DNA of 5,758 nt from Alphaproteobacteria bacterium MarineAlpha3_Bin3. GTDB taxonomy: Bacteria > Pseudomonadota > Alphaproteobacteria > Rhodospirillales > Casp-alpha2. The translations under genes and the position numbers were made by a program. Positions 1 to 5,758 of this stretch are shown here, one piece after another; the stretch's first letter is position 1, and every line of letters begins with the position of its first letter. The stretch is taken from the NCBI GenBank assembly GCA_002938075.1, contig PTLK01000136.1:1-5758 (forward strand). Reading direction: 5' to 3'. A model generated the notes under the pieces. That model was not told the DNA's origin. It did not search any database and saw only the letters and a list, made by a program, of their open reading frames with translations.

Positions 1-1980
1 AATGAATTCCTGCAGCTTCGAGGGCTGCATGGAAAGTTGCTTGTCGTCGTCGGTGCCGACGAGCGACTCGGCGAACGCCTGCTCCCATTGCGGCGACAGA
101 GTGATCAGCGGAATGAAGCTCTGTTCGTTGGTGTTCATGTCGCTGATCTGGCGCGCCAACCGAGCGCGGACGTGTTCTGTAATCATCACCACGTTGCGGG
201 TGTGGCCGCAGGCCTCGGAAATGCCCTCCAGGATCGTCGGTATGTCGCGGATCGAGACCCGTTCGGCCAACAGGTTCTGCAACACCCGCTGCACGCCGCC
301 AAGGGATATCTGGCTCGGGATCATGTCGGCGATCAGTTTCTGGTGTTCCTTTTCCATCTCGTCCAGGAGCTTCTGGGTTTCGACGTAGCTGAGAAGCTCG
401 GCCATGTTGTCCTTGATCATCTCCGTCAGGTGGGTGGTGATGACGGTCGCCGGGTCGACGACCGTATAGCCGCGGAAGAGCGCCTCTTCGCGGTTGGCCT
501 CCTCGATCCACATCGCCGGAAGGCCGAAGGTGGGTTCCGTCGTCTTCTCGCCGGCCAGGGTAATTTCCTCGCCCCGGGGGTCCATGACCAGCAGCATGTT
601 GGGGCGCAGGTCGCCGCGCCCGGCCTCGATTTCCTTGATCCGGATGGCATAGGTGTTGGCGGGAAGCTGCATGTTGTCCTGGATGCGCACCGACGGCATG
701 ACGAAGCCGATGTCGGAAGCCATCTGGCGCCTGAGCGCCTTGATCTGGTCGGTCAGCTTCTGGCCGTCCTTGGGCGCCGAAATCAGCGACAGCAGGCCGT
801 ATCCCAGCTCGAGCCGGAGATAATCGATCCTAAGCGCCGTCGAAATCGGCTCTTCGGCGATGGCCGCTGGATCGATTGCCTTTTCCTCGATCAGGCGAAT
901 CTCTTTCTCCTTGATCCTCCGGTCCCGGTAGAGGATGAACCAGGCAGTGCCGCCGGTGAGGATGGAAAGCCCGAGGAACGGCACCACCGGCATGCCCGGC
1001 AGCACCGCCAGCCCGAGGGACAGGAAAGACACCAGGCCCAGCGCCCTCGGCTGGCCGCCCAATTGCTTGAACAGCGCGGTTTCCGTGGGACCGGAAATGC
1101 CGGCCTTGGTCACCACCAGGCCGGCCGCCGTCGATACGATCAGGGCCGGGATCTGCGATACCAGGCCATCGCCGACCGTCAGGCGGGTATAAAGGTCGGC
1201 CGCTTCGGCGAAGGAAAGATCCTTCTGGACGACTCCGATGATCATGCCGGCGATGATGTTGATGAGGGTAATCAGGATGCCGGCGATGGCGTCGCCGCGG
1301 ACAAACTTGGCGGCGCCGTCCATGGCCCCGAAGAAGGTGCTTTCGTCTTCCAGGTCCCGGCGCCGGGTCCGGGCTTCATCCTCGTCGATGAGGCCGGTCG
1401 ACAGGTCGGCGTCGATGGCCATCTGCTTGCCGGGCATGGCGTCCAGGGTGAACCGGGCCGAAACCTCGGCGATACGGCCGGAACCCTTGGTGATGACGAT
1501 GAAGTTGACGAGCACCAGGATGGTGAAAACGATGATACCGATGATAAAGTTGTTGCCCATGACGAAGCCGCCGAAGGCCTCGATGACCTGTCCGGCGGCG
1601 TCGGTACCTTCGTGGCCGTGGGCGAGGATCAGCCGCGTCGAGGCTAAGTTGAGGGCCAGCCGGATCATCGTCGCCAGCAGCAGGATCGTGGGGAAGGCGT
1701 TGAAATCAAGTGGCTTTTCGACGAACAGCGCGACCATCAGGATGAGCACAGAAAAAGTGATGGAAAAGGCCAGGCTGATGTCCATGCCCCATGTCGGCAG
1801 CGGCAGGATGAGCACCACCAGAATCGATACGATGCCCAGCGCCAGCACGATATCGGTGCGTTTCGACAGGTTGCCGAGGAAGTTGGTGAATGCTGCCATC
1901 TCCGCCGTTTGGTCCTCGGCCAGGGCCGGCGTGGCGGGAGTGGGGGTTGGGGCGGGAGTGGCGGGAGAGGCTTCGGCCAT
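1..1980 (-). CDS. flhA: Flagellar type III export gate protein FlhA (3' end cut by window edge)
   Basis: FlhA forms the nonameric export gate in the inner membrane at the base of the flagellum and hands chaperone-bound substrates into the FliPQR channel. I translated the minus strand from the ATG at 1980 and found an open frame of 660 codons to the window edge, with no stop or frameshift. Residues 1-40 are a cytosolic leader rich in Ala, Pro and Thr. About eight hydrophobic segments lie between residues 43 and 352. The FHIPEP-family loop around 165-230 contains MPGKQMAIDADLSTGLIDE (182-200), and GDGLVSQIPALIVSTAAGL (270-288) is another family hallmark. The cytosolic domain follows from about 360, with GYTVVDPATVITTHLTE near 505-520. 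FlhA proteins are usually about 690-700 residues, so roughly 30-45 are missing. The upstream neighbour is flbD, 70 bases away. The start has only a weak, distant AAAGG (1993-1997). Met28 (ATG at 1899) is a less likely alternative. The family call is very secure. Confidence 0.97.
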   Translation of the reverse strand, partial: MAEASPATPAPTPTPATPALAEDQTAEMAAFTNFLGNLSKRTDIVLALGIVSILVVLILPLPTWGMDISLAFSITFSVLILMVALFVEKPLDFNAFPTILLLATMIRLALNLASTRLILAHGHEGTDAAGQVIEAFGGFVMGNNFIIGIIVFTILVLVNFIVITKGSGRIAEVSARFTLDAMPGKQMAIDADLSTGLIDEDEARTRRRDLEDESTFFGAMDGAAKFVRGDAIAGILITLINIIAGMIIGVVQKDLSFAEAADLYTRLTVGDGLVSQIPALIVSTAAGLVVTKAGISGPTETALFKQLGGQPRALGLVSFLSLGLAVLPGMPVVPFLGLSILTGGTAWFILYRDRRIKEKEIRLIEEKAIDPAAIAEEPISTALRIDYLRLELGYGLLSLISAPKDGQKLTDQIKALRRQMASDIGFVMPSVRIQDNMQLPANTYAIRIKEIEAGRGDLRPNMLLVMDPRGEEITLAGEKTTEPTFGLPAMWIEEANREEALFRGYTVVDPATVITTHLTEMIKDNMAELLSYVETQKLLDEMEKEHQKLIADMIPSQISLGGVQRVLQNLLAERVSIRDIPTILEGISEACGHTRNVVMITEHVRARLARQISDMNTNEQSFIPLITLSPQWEQAFAESLVGTDDDKQLSMQPSKLQEFI

Positions 1981-2050
1981 GTCTGTCAAATGCCTTTGGT
2001 CGATTTGTTTTCGTTAACGGTCCGTCGTCGGCGTTGGGGAACGCCTGGCG
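1981..2050 (-). other. flbD-flhA intergenic gap with perfect hairpin
   Basis: This 70-base gap separates the flbD stop from the flhA start and is the longest non-coding stretch in the window. It holds a perfect inverted repeat at 2030-2045, with six paired bases (ggcgtt/aacgcc) around a four-base loop. An eight-base palindrome, cgttaacg, lies at 2012-2019. No T run follows the hairpin on the minus strand, so it is not a standard intrinsic terminator. I see no convincing sigma-54 (-24/-12) or sigma-70 promoter. The hairpin may instead be an mRNA processing or stability element, or a protein site, allowing flhA to be expressed differently from flbD. That role is inference. Confidence 0.5.
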
Positions 2051-3403
2051 TCACGCCGTAGGCCTTTCGGCTTCGCCGGGAGTCGGCACGGTGAAGCCGC
2101 TCTCTCCGTACTGCTTAAGCTTGTTCCTGAGCGTGCGGATGGAAATGCCGAGAATGGTCGCCGCATGGGTCCGGTTGCCCAGGCAATGATGCAAGGTCTC
2201 GATGATCAGTTCGCGTTCCACGTCGGCGACGGTGCGCCCGACCAGGCCGGCGGTGGATGCGTCCTCGCCGTCACCCGCGGGCTGGGTCCCGTTGCTGCCG
2301 GCCTCGATGCCGCCCAAGATGATGGCCTTGGATTCGATTTTGTCGCCGGTCGACAACAACACCGCCCGGTGCATGGTGTTCTCAAGCTCGCGGACGTTGC
2401 CGGGCCAGGTGTACCCGGCAAGCATCTTCAGGACTTCCTTGGTGATGGGAAGCGCCGGCATGCCGTTGGCTTCGGCGTATTTGGCGACGAAATGTTCGGC
2501 CAGGACGGGGATGTCCCCGGGCCGCTCGCTCAGGGCCGGGATTTTAAGGTTTATGACGTTAAGCCGGAAATACAGGTCTTCGCGGAAATTGCCCTTGGCG
2601 ACCTCGTCTTCAATGTTGCGGTTCGACGTGGCGACGATGCGGACGTCCACGGGGACCGGCTTCGAGCCCCCGACGCGGTCGATTTCCTTCTCCTGGATGG
2701 CGCGCAGCAGCTTGGCCTGGAGATGGGGGTCCATTTCCGAGATTTCGTCGAGCAGTAGCGTGCCGCCGCTGGCTTCCTCGAACTTGCCGAGCCGCCGCGC
2801 CACGGCGCCGGTGAAGGCGCCTTTTTCATGGCCGAACAATTCGGATTCAAGCAGGTTTTCCGGGATCGTGGCGCAGTTGATGGCGATGAACTTACCGCCT
2901 TTGCGGCCGCTTTTGGCGTGAACCAGGCGGGTCACCAGTTCCTTGCCGGTGCCGGACGCCCCGGTGATCAGGATGGTGGCATCGCTGAGCGCCACCTGGG
3001 CGGCAAGCTTCAGGACTTCCGCCATCTTGGGGTCCTTGTGGACGATGGCGTAGTTTTCCTCGGCCACGGCTTCCAGGACGGCGGCAATCAGGTCCGTGCT
3101 CGGCGGCAGGGGCACGTATTCCTTGGCTCCGGCGCGGATGGCCCGGACCGCCGCCTTGGTGTCGTTGCCGATGCCACAGGCGACGACGGGCAGCGAAATC
3201 CTTTCCGATTTCAGGGATTTGATGAATCCGCCGACATCGAGCGTCACGTCGATCATCACCAGGTCGGCGCCCTGGCCGATTCTCAGCGCCGCCAGGCCGG
3301 CATCCGTGGTGTCTACCTGTTCGACCCGGGCGCCGCGCTGAATAGCGATCTGGCTGGCGGCGCCGATCTGGCCTTCTAGGGTGCCGATAATGAGTAAGCG
3401 CAT
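2051..3403 (-). CDS. flbD: Sigma-54-dependent flagellar transcriptional regulator FlbD
   Basis: FlbD is the alphaproteobacterial enhancer-binding activator that turns on later flagellar genes through sigma-54 RNA polymerase and can repress early ones. In Caulobacter it is controlled by FliX. The 450-residue protein has three parts. A receiver-like domain spans about 1-115. The AAA+ domain spans about 125-365, with Walker A GASGTGKE (148-155), the sigma-54 contact loop GAFTGA (195-200), Walker B GGTLLLDE (213-220), sensor I region VRIVATSNR (254-262), the arginine-finger region REDLYFRLN (274-282) and WPGNVREL (333-340). A Fis-type helix-turn-helix lies at about 406-432 (HCLGNRTHAATILGISIRTL begins it). 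The opening MRLLIIG and the segment AGAKEYVPLPP (91-101) closely resemble Caulobacter FlbD. Asp52 is in the phospho-acceptor region, but the acidic pair after strand 1 is absent and the usual Lys is Leu98 or Leu99, so classical phosphorylation is doubtful. GGAG lies nine bases before the start. All ATPase motifs look intact. Confidence 0.95.
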   Translation of the reverse strand: MRLLIIGTLEGQIGAASQIAIQRGARVEQVDTTDAGLAALRIGQGADLVMIDVTLDVGGFIKSLKSERISLPVVACGIGNDTKAAVRAIRAGAKEYVPLPPSTDLIAAVLEAVAEENYAIVHKDPKMAEVLKLAAQVALSDATILITGASGTGKELVTRLVHAKSGRKGGKFIAINCATIPENLLESELFGHEKGAFTGAVARRLGKFEEASGGTLLLDEISEMDPHLQAKLLRAIQEKEIDRVGGSKPVPVDVRIVATSNRNIEDEVAKGNFREDLYFRLNVINLKIPALSERPGDIPVLAEHFVAKYAEANGMPALPITKEVLKMLAGYTWPGNVRELENTMHRAVLLSTGDKIESKAIILGGIEAGSNGTQPAGDGEDASTAGLVGRTVADVERELIIETLHHCLGNRTHAATILGISIRTLRNKLKQYGESGFTVPTPGEAERPTA

Positions 3404-3442
3404 CTAAATAATCTCCAAAATGGCCGTTTCGGCCACCCCCGG
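3404..3442 (-). terminator. Compact terminator-like hairpin between motA and flbD
   Basis: The 39-base gap contains a perfect six-pair stem at 3421-3435 (tggccg/cggcca, three-base loop). On the minus-strand transcript it is followed at once by four T residues (3417-3420) and then by the GGAG ribosome binding site of flbD (3413-3416). Possible G-U pairs between the bases flanking the stem and the T run would lengthen it. The arrangement resembles a small rho-independent terminator or attenuator. The T run is short and the stem small, so partial termination, or 3' protection of the upstream mRNA, is more likely than full termination. The structure is seen directly; its function is inferred. Confidence 0.5.
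3413..3416 (-). promoter_or_regulatory. Ribosome binding site of flbD
   Basis: GGAG on the minus strand, nine bases before the flbD ATG at 3403. It directly follows the T run of the hairpin at 3421-3435, so folding of that hairpin could affect ribosome access. It supports the chosen start, which also gives the family-typical N-terminus MRLLIIG. Confidence 0.6.
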
Positions 3443-4261
3443 TTAATCGAAGTATTGAACCCGTTGCGAAGGCGGCAGCAGGCTGTTCAACAGCATCTCC
3501 AGCCGCCTGGGATTTTCTTGGCGGCCGATCGAGGTGGCGCCCATCAAATAGACGTTGTTCACCAACGCCTCTTCCGTTGAATTGCGTTCAAGCTTCGCCG
3601 CCAGGGGCAAAAACACCATATTGGCGAGCACCGCTCCGTAGAACGTGGTCAACAAAGCCACCGCCATCGACGGCCCAATGGTCGAGGGATCGTTGAGCCT
3701 GCCCAGCATCTGCACCAGCCCGATCAGGGTCCCGATCAGGCCCATGGCGGGGGCGAATTCGCCCAATTTGCGGAGCACGTTGGTGCTTTTGGCGTGGCGC
3801 TGCACGGTCGAATGCATGTCGCGGCGCATGATGGCCTCGACCTCGCCGCCGGGGAAGCCGTCGACGACCATGGAAACGCCCTTCAGCAGGAACGGTTCCG
3901 CCTGAATGGAACTGAGGATGTTCTGCAACGCCAGGACGCCTTCCTTGCGGGCCATTTCGGCGATTTTCAGGACTTGGATGGCGGCGTCGGACGGGTCGCG
4001 GGACGAATAGAAGACGGTCTTCATCACCACCCGGAAGGTGCTTCTCATCTCGTCCAGGGAAAAGCATGCCGTGGTGACGGCCAAGGTGCCGCCGATGACG
4101 ATCAGGATCGCCGGTGTATTGACGAAGCTTGCGGGCGAACCGCCGATGATAATTGCCGCCGCGATCAGGCCAAAGGCGCATATGATGCCGGCCACGGTGG
4201 CCATGTCCATGGCCGACCGGGTGCGGCGGATATGCAGGGGGACGACGATTTCCTCGGCCAT
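3443..4261 (-). CDS. motA: Flagellar stator A subunit, MotA/PomA family
   Basis: MotA/PomA proteins form a pentamer around a MotB/PomB dimer, conduct protons or sodium ions and push on FliG to turn the motor. This protein has 272 residues, near the family's usual size. Four hydrophobic segments lie at about 20-40, 46-67, 169-190 and 199-221, with a large cytosolic loop between the second and third. The family prolines are present at Pro171 (EFAPAMGLIGTLIGL) and Pro219 (NMVFLPLAAKL). The segment DPSTIGPSMAVALLTTFYGA (191-210) is more like PomA/MotP than enteric MotA. The loop has Arg105-Lys106, but Gln113 where E. coli MotA has Glu98. About 17 residues precede MDMATVAG (18-25), where most relatives begin. 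A TGAGG eight bases upstream supports the longer start; Met18 (ATG at 4210) has no visible ribosome site. The gene starts 10 bases after fliN. No MotB partner is visible, and the sequence does not reveal the ion used. Confidence 0.9.
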   Translation of the reverse strand: MAEEIVVPLHIRRTRSAMDMATVAGIICAFGLIAAAIIIGGSPASFVNTPAILIVIGGTLAVTTACFSLDEMRSTFRVVMKTVFYSSRDPSDAAIQVLKIAEMARKEGVLALQNILSSIQAEPFLLKGVSMVVDGFPGGEVEAIMRRDMHSTVQRHAKSTNVLRKLGEFAPAMGLIGTLIGLVQMLGRLNDPSTIGPSMAVALLTTFYGAVLANMVFLPLAAKLERNSTEEALVNNVYLMGATSIGRQENPRRLEMLLNSLLPPSQRVQYFD

Positions 4262-4269
4262 CGGGGGCG

Positions 4270-4274
4270 CCTCA
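4270..4274 (-). promoter_or_regulatory. Ribosome binding site of motA overlapping the fliN stop
   Basis: TGAGG on the minus strand lies eight bases before the motA ATG. Its TGA is the stop codon of fliN, so a ribosome ending fliN sits on the motA binding site. This points to translational coupling and decides the start at 4261 over the internal Met18. Confidence 0.6.
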
Positions 4275-4685
4275 GTTCGATGATTCGGTCTTGATGATTT
4301 CCGTCATCGTCACCCCAAGCCGATCCTCGACGACGACCACCTCGCCGCGAGCGACCAGGCGGTTGTTGACGTAGATGTCGATGGCTTCGCCGACCTCGCG
4401 GTCCAACTGGATGACCGAGCCGCGGCCCAGCTTCAACAACTGGCTGACCTGCATGGTGGTCTTGCCGAGAACGGCCGAAACCTTGACCGGAATATCGTAA
4501 ACGGCTTCCAAGTCCTTGGCCGAGCGGGGCAAATCGCCGATATCGGGCAAACCGCCGGCTTCGCCCAGGGTCTGGGGCTCATCGCCCCCGCCCTCGCCGT
4601 CGCCTTCCGCGACCGGGGCCTCGGCTTCTTCCAGATCTTGAAGTTCTAGGCTTTTCTCTTCAGGGGGATTGGTTTCTTCAGCCAT
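4272..4685 (-). CDS. fliN: Flagellar motor switch protein FliN
   Basis: FliN, with FliM and FliG, builds the cytoplasmic C-ring that sets rotation direction, and it also docks FliH-FliI for export. The protein has 137 residues. The first 50 or so are acidic and Gly-rich, including GDGEGGGDE (28-36), and look disordered. The SpoA (surface presentation of antigens) domain covers about 58-132: YDIPVKVSAVLGKTTMQVSQ (63-82), then LGRGSVIQLDREVGEAIDIY (86-105), and NRLVARGEVVVVEDRLGVTM (108-127). This is the standard FliN core with its Gly and Asp turn positions intact. A perfect AGGAGG lies five bases upstream of the ATG. The gene follows fliH by 22 bases and its stop overlaps the ribosome site of motA, consistent with a single transcript. 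FliM is not in the window. FliY or a secretion-system SpoA protein is unlikely given the neighbours and length. Confidence 0.95.
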   Translation of the reverse strand: MAEETNPPEEKSLELQDLEEAEAPVAEGDGEGGGDEPQTLGEAGGLPDIGDLPRSAKDLEAVYDIPVKVSAVLGKTTMQVSQLLKLGRGSVIQLDREVGEAIDIYVNNRLVARGEVVVVEDRLGVTMTEIIKTESSN

Positions 4686-4690
4686 AGCGG

Positions 4691-4696
4691 CCTCCT
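4691..4696 (-). promoter_or_regulatory. Perfect Shine-Dalgarno site of fliN
   Basis: AGGAGG on the minus strand with five bases to the fliN ATG. It is the strongest ribosome binding site in the window, which fits a C-ring protein needed in many copies compared with the weakly initiated fliH upstream. Confidence 0.75.
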
Positions 4697-4707
4697 AGAT
4701 CAGAGAA

Positions 4708-5721
4708 TTAGGAATCCTCTTGATCGGTTTGGGTGTCATCCGCGGCGGACGGGTCCGGCGCGTCTTCGGGTGGTTCAGGCTGTTGCGGTTCCGCGGCATG
4801 GTCAAACGGTTCCTGTGGCGGCACCTCGGCCGGGGGATCAACCGTTTCTTCCATGCTGGACTCCACTATAGCGTCCTCGGGCGCCGGTTCCACGTCCGCT
4901 GTTTCCGTTTCCGCGCCGGTCTCGGCTTCAATATCGCCGTCCGATGAAACGGATGGCGCCAGGGCGGCGGTTTCCGGTTCAGGCGCTTCGGGGGCGGCCT
5001 CGGTCTCCTGCGGCTCGCCGGAGAGGTTGCGCTCGACGATTTCGTCGATTTTCTGCCACAACTCAGCGGAATCGCGCTTGGCGCCGCCGCCGCTCCATTC
5101 GATTCGGCAGTCCCCGGGGGCGACGTCTTCGGCCGCCGTTACCTTAACCTCGCCCTTGAAACCGGCCTGGGTTTTCAAGGCCTCTATGCGCTCTTCGAAA
5201 GGGGCCAGAAGACCGGAATTGAGGTAAAGGGTAACAAAGGGTTCCTCGAGAAGGTGCTCCAGGGTTTTGACGAACATTCTTTCGACTTCGCCGAGGGCGT
5301 TTTTATCATTGAGAGCGGGAAAAACCTTGCGGGCGATGCCGACGGCGACGGATATGGCGCTGTCGAGGATCACGGCGTCGGCGGTTTCCTTGGCCTTAAA
5401 CAGGTCACTGAACTTCTCGCCCAGTTGCCCCATGACCGCCAGAATATCCCGCTCCGTCGCTTCTGCGGCCTCGCGGATTCCTTCTTCCTTGCCGGCGGCG
5501 AAGCCCTCTTCGCGCGCGGCGTTAACTTCTTCCTCGCTGAAGGTGGGAATCACCTCTTCCGGCTCTTCCTCTTCGGGTTCCTGTTCCTCGACGACTTCCG
5601 GCATTACGTCGTCGAAGGTTCTTTCAAAGAGGAATTTTCGTACTGCAGTCATCGTTGATTGGTCTTCGGCGCTATTTCCGTTCTGTGTATCGGCGTTCAT
5701 TGATTCTTCGCTTGTTTCCAT
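4708..5721 (-). CDS. fliH: Flagellar export regulator FliH (FlbE-like) with long acidic C-terminal tail
   Basis: FliH dimers bind and restrain the export ATPase FliI and anchor it to FliN in the C-ring and to FlhA. The 337-residue reading frame begins with a short polar leader, then KFLFERTFDD (29-38), typical of alphaproteobacterial FliH/FlbE. An acidic Glu/Pro stretch lies at 41-56. G73, G77 and G81 form a GxxxGxxxG repeat (EEGFAAGKEEG), a FliH hallmark thought to pack helices. The globular C-terminal domain covers about 100-232, ending near AELWQKIDEIVERNL (219-233). From about 235 to 337 there is a Glu/Asp/Pro-rich tail with no Lys or Arg, which makes the protein longer than usual FliH (about 200-250). 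The start is uncertain: ATGs at 5721, 5700 and 5652 are in frame and none has a strong ribosome site. The position before fliN matches the fliF-type operon order. fliI is not visible. Confidence 0.88.
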   Translation of the reverse strand: METSEESMNADTQNGNSAEDQSTMTAVRKFLFERTFDDVMPEVVEEQEPEEEEPEEVIPTFSEEEVNAAREEGFAAGKEEGIREAAEATERDILAVMGQLGEKFSDLFKAKETADAVILDSAISVAVGIARKVFPALNDKNALGEVERMFVKTLEHLLEEPFVTLYLNSGLLAPFEERIEALKTQAGFKGEVKVTAAEDVAPGDCRIEWSGGGAKRDSAELWQKIDEIVERNLSGEPQETEAAPEAPEPETAALAPSVSSDGDIEAETGAETETADVEPAPEDAIVESSMEETVDPPAEVPPQEPFDHAAEPQQPEPPEDAPDPSAADDTQTDQEDS

Positions 5722-5741
5722 CGATTTTCAATGACTTAAGC

Positions 5742-5758
5742 TCAATAAATGAGCTCGC
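5742..5758 (-). CDS. Possible last codons of an upstream gene, expected fliG
   Basis: Read on the minus strand, one frame gives Glu-Leu-Ile-Tyr followed by TGA at 5744-5742. This stop would lie 20 bases before the fliH start, like the other short gaps in the operon. In fliF-type operons the gene before fliH is fliG, so this may be its C-terminus. Four residues cannot identify a gene. A different frame runs open into fliH, so the call rests on position only. Confidence 0.3.

Noticed and set aside
37..1647. A 536-codon open frame on the plus strand opposite flhA
   Set aside because: Its product is rich in Asp, Gly, His and Arg, has no recognisable domain, and is the complement of a strongly conserved FlhA reading frame. 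Long antisense frames are common in GC-rich genes with strong third-position bias.
1..1980. Possible frameshift or pseudogene in flhA
   Set aside because: I translated the whole minus-strand frame and found no stop and unbroken FlhA-like sequence to the window edge; only the 3' end is missing because of the window boundary.
1981..2050. Sigma-54 promoter for flhA
   Set aside because: I looked for a TGGCAC-N5-TTGC-like pattern on the minus strand and found no convincing match, so none is listed.
2165..3379. Several plus-strand open frames opposite flbD
   Set aside because: They mirror the codon structure of flbD, which has all expected AAA+ motifs, and show no family features of their own.
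4720..5734. Plus-strand open frames opposite fliH, some Ser- or Phe-rich
   Set aside because: The odd composition is the direct complement of the Glu/Pro-rich FliH tail and Glu-rich N-terminus, not an independent protein.
1..5758. CRISPR array, tRNA, insertion sequence or a new defence-type system
   Set aside because: The window is almost fully covered by recognisable flagellar genes with gaps of 70 bases or less, and no direct repeat array, transposase, or tRNA-like fold was seen.

Overview
The window is a compact block of flagellar genes, all on the minus strand, from what looks like a GC-rich alphaproteobacterium. Reading in the direction of transcription (high to low coordinates), the order is fliH, fliN, a motA/pomA-type stator gene, flbD and flhA. 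The regulator matches FlbD, the alphaproteobacterial sigma-54 flagellar activator, in its N-terminus, its degenerate receiver domain and its C-terminal helix-turn-helix. FliH-FliN-FlbD in this order recalls the Caulobacter fliF operon (fliF-fliG-flbE-fliN-flbD). The extra motA and the downstream flhA suggest a Rhodospirillales-like relative rather than Caulobacter itself, but the taxonomy is inference.

Layout: 5742-5758 may hold the last codons of an upstream gene, expected to be fliG. 4708-5721 is fliH, with an unusual acidic C-terminal tail. 4272-4685 is fliN, 22 bases downstream and behind a perfect AGGAGG ribosome binding site. 3443-4261 is the stator A subunit, only 10 bases after fliN. 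A 39-base gap follows, holding a GC-rich hairpin with a short T run, and then flbD at 2051-3403. A 70-base gap with a second perfect hairpin precedes flhA, which runs from 1980 off the left edge. About 660 residues of flhA are visible and its last few dozen codons are missing. Almost every base is coding; no RNA gene, mobile element, CRISPR array or sign of recent transfer was seen.

How the genes work together: FliH holds the export ATPase FliI and docks it at the base of the motor through FliN and FlhA. FliN forms the C-ring with FliM and FliG. FlhA is the export-gate protein that passes substrates through the membrane. The MotA/PomA-like protein would form the ion-driven stator with a MotB/PomB partner that is not in the window. 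FlbD would switch on sigma-54-dependent genes for later assembly stages once the early basal body is built. The region therefore links the motor and export base to the checkpoint regulator that senses its completion.

This is mainly a conventional flagellar operon. The points worth a second look are the stator gene inside it, the loss of a usually conserved acidic residue in that stator, the terminator-like hairpin just ahead of flbD, and the roughly 100-residue FliH tail that has no Lys or Arg.
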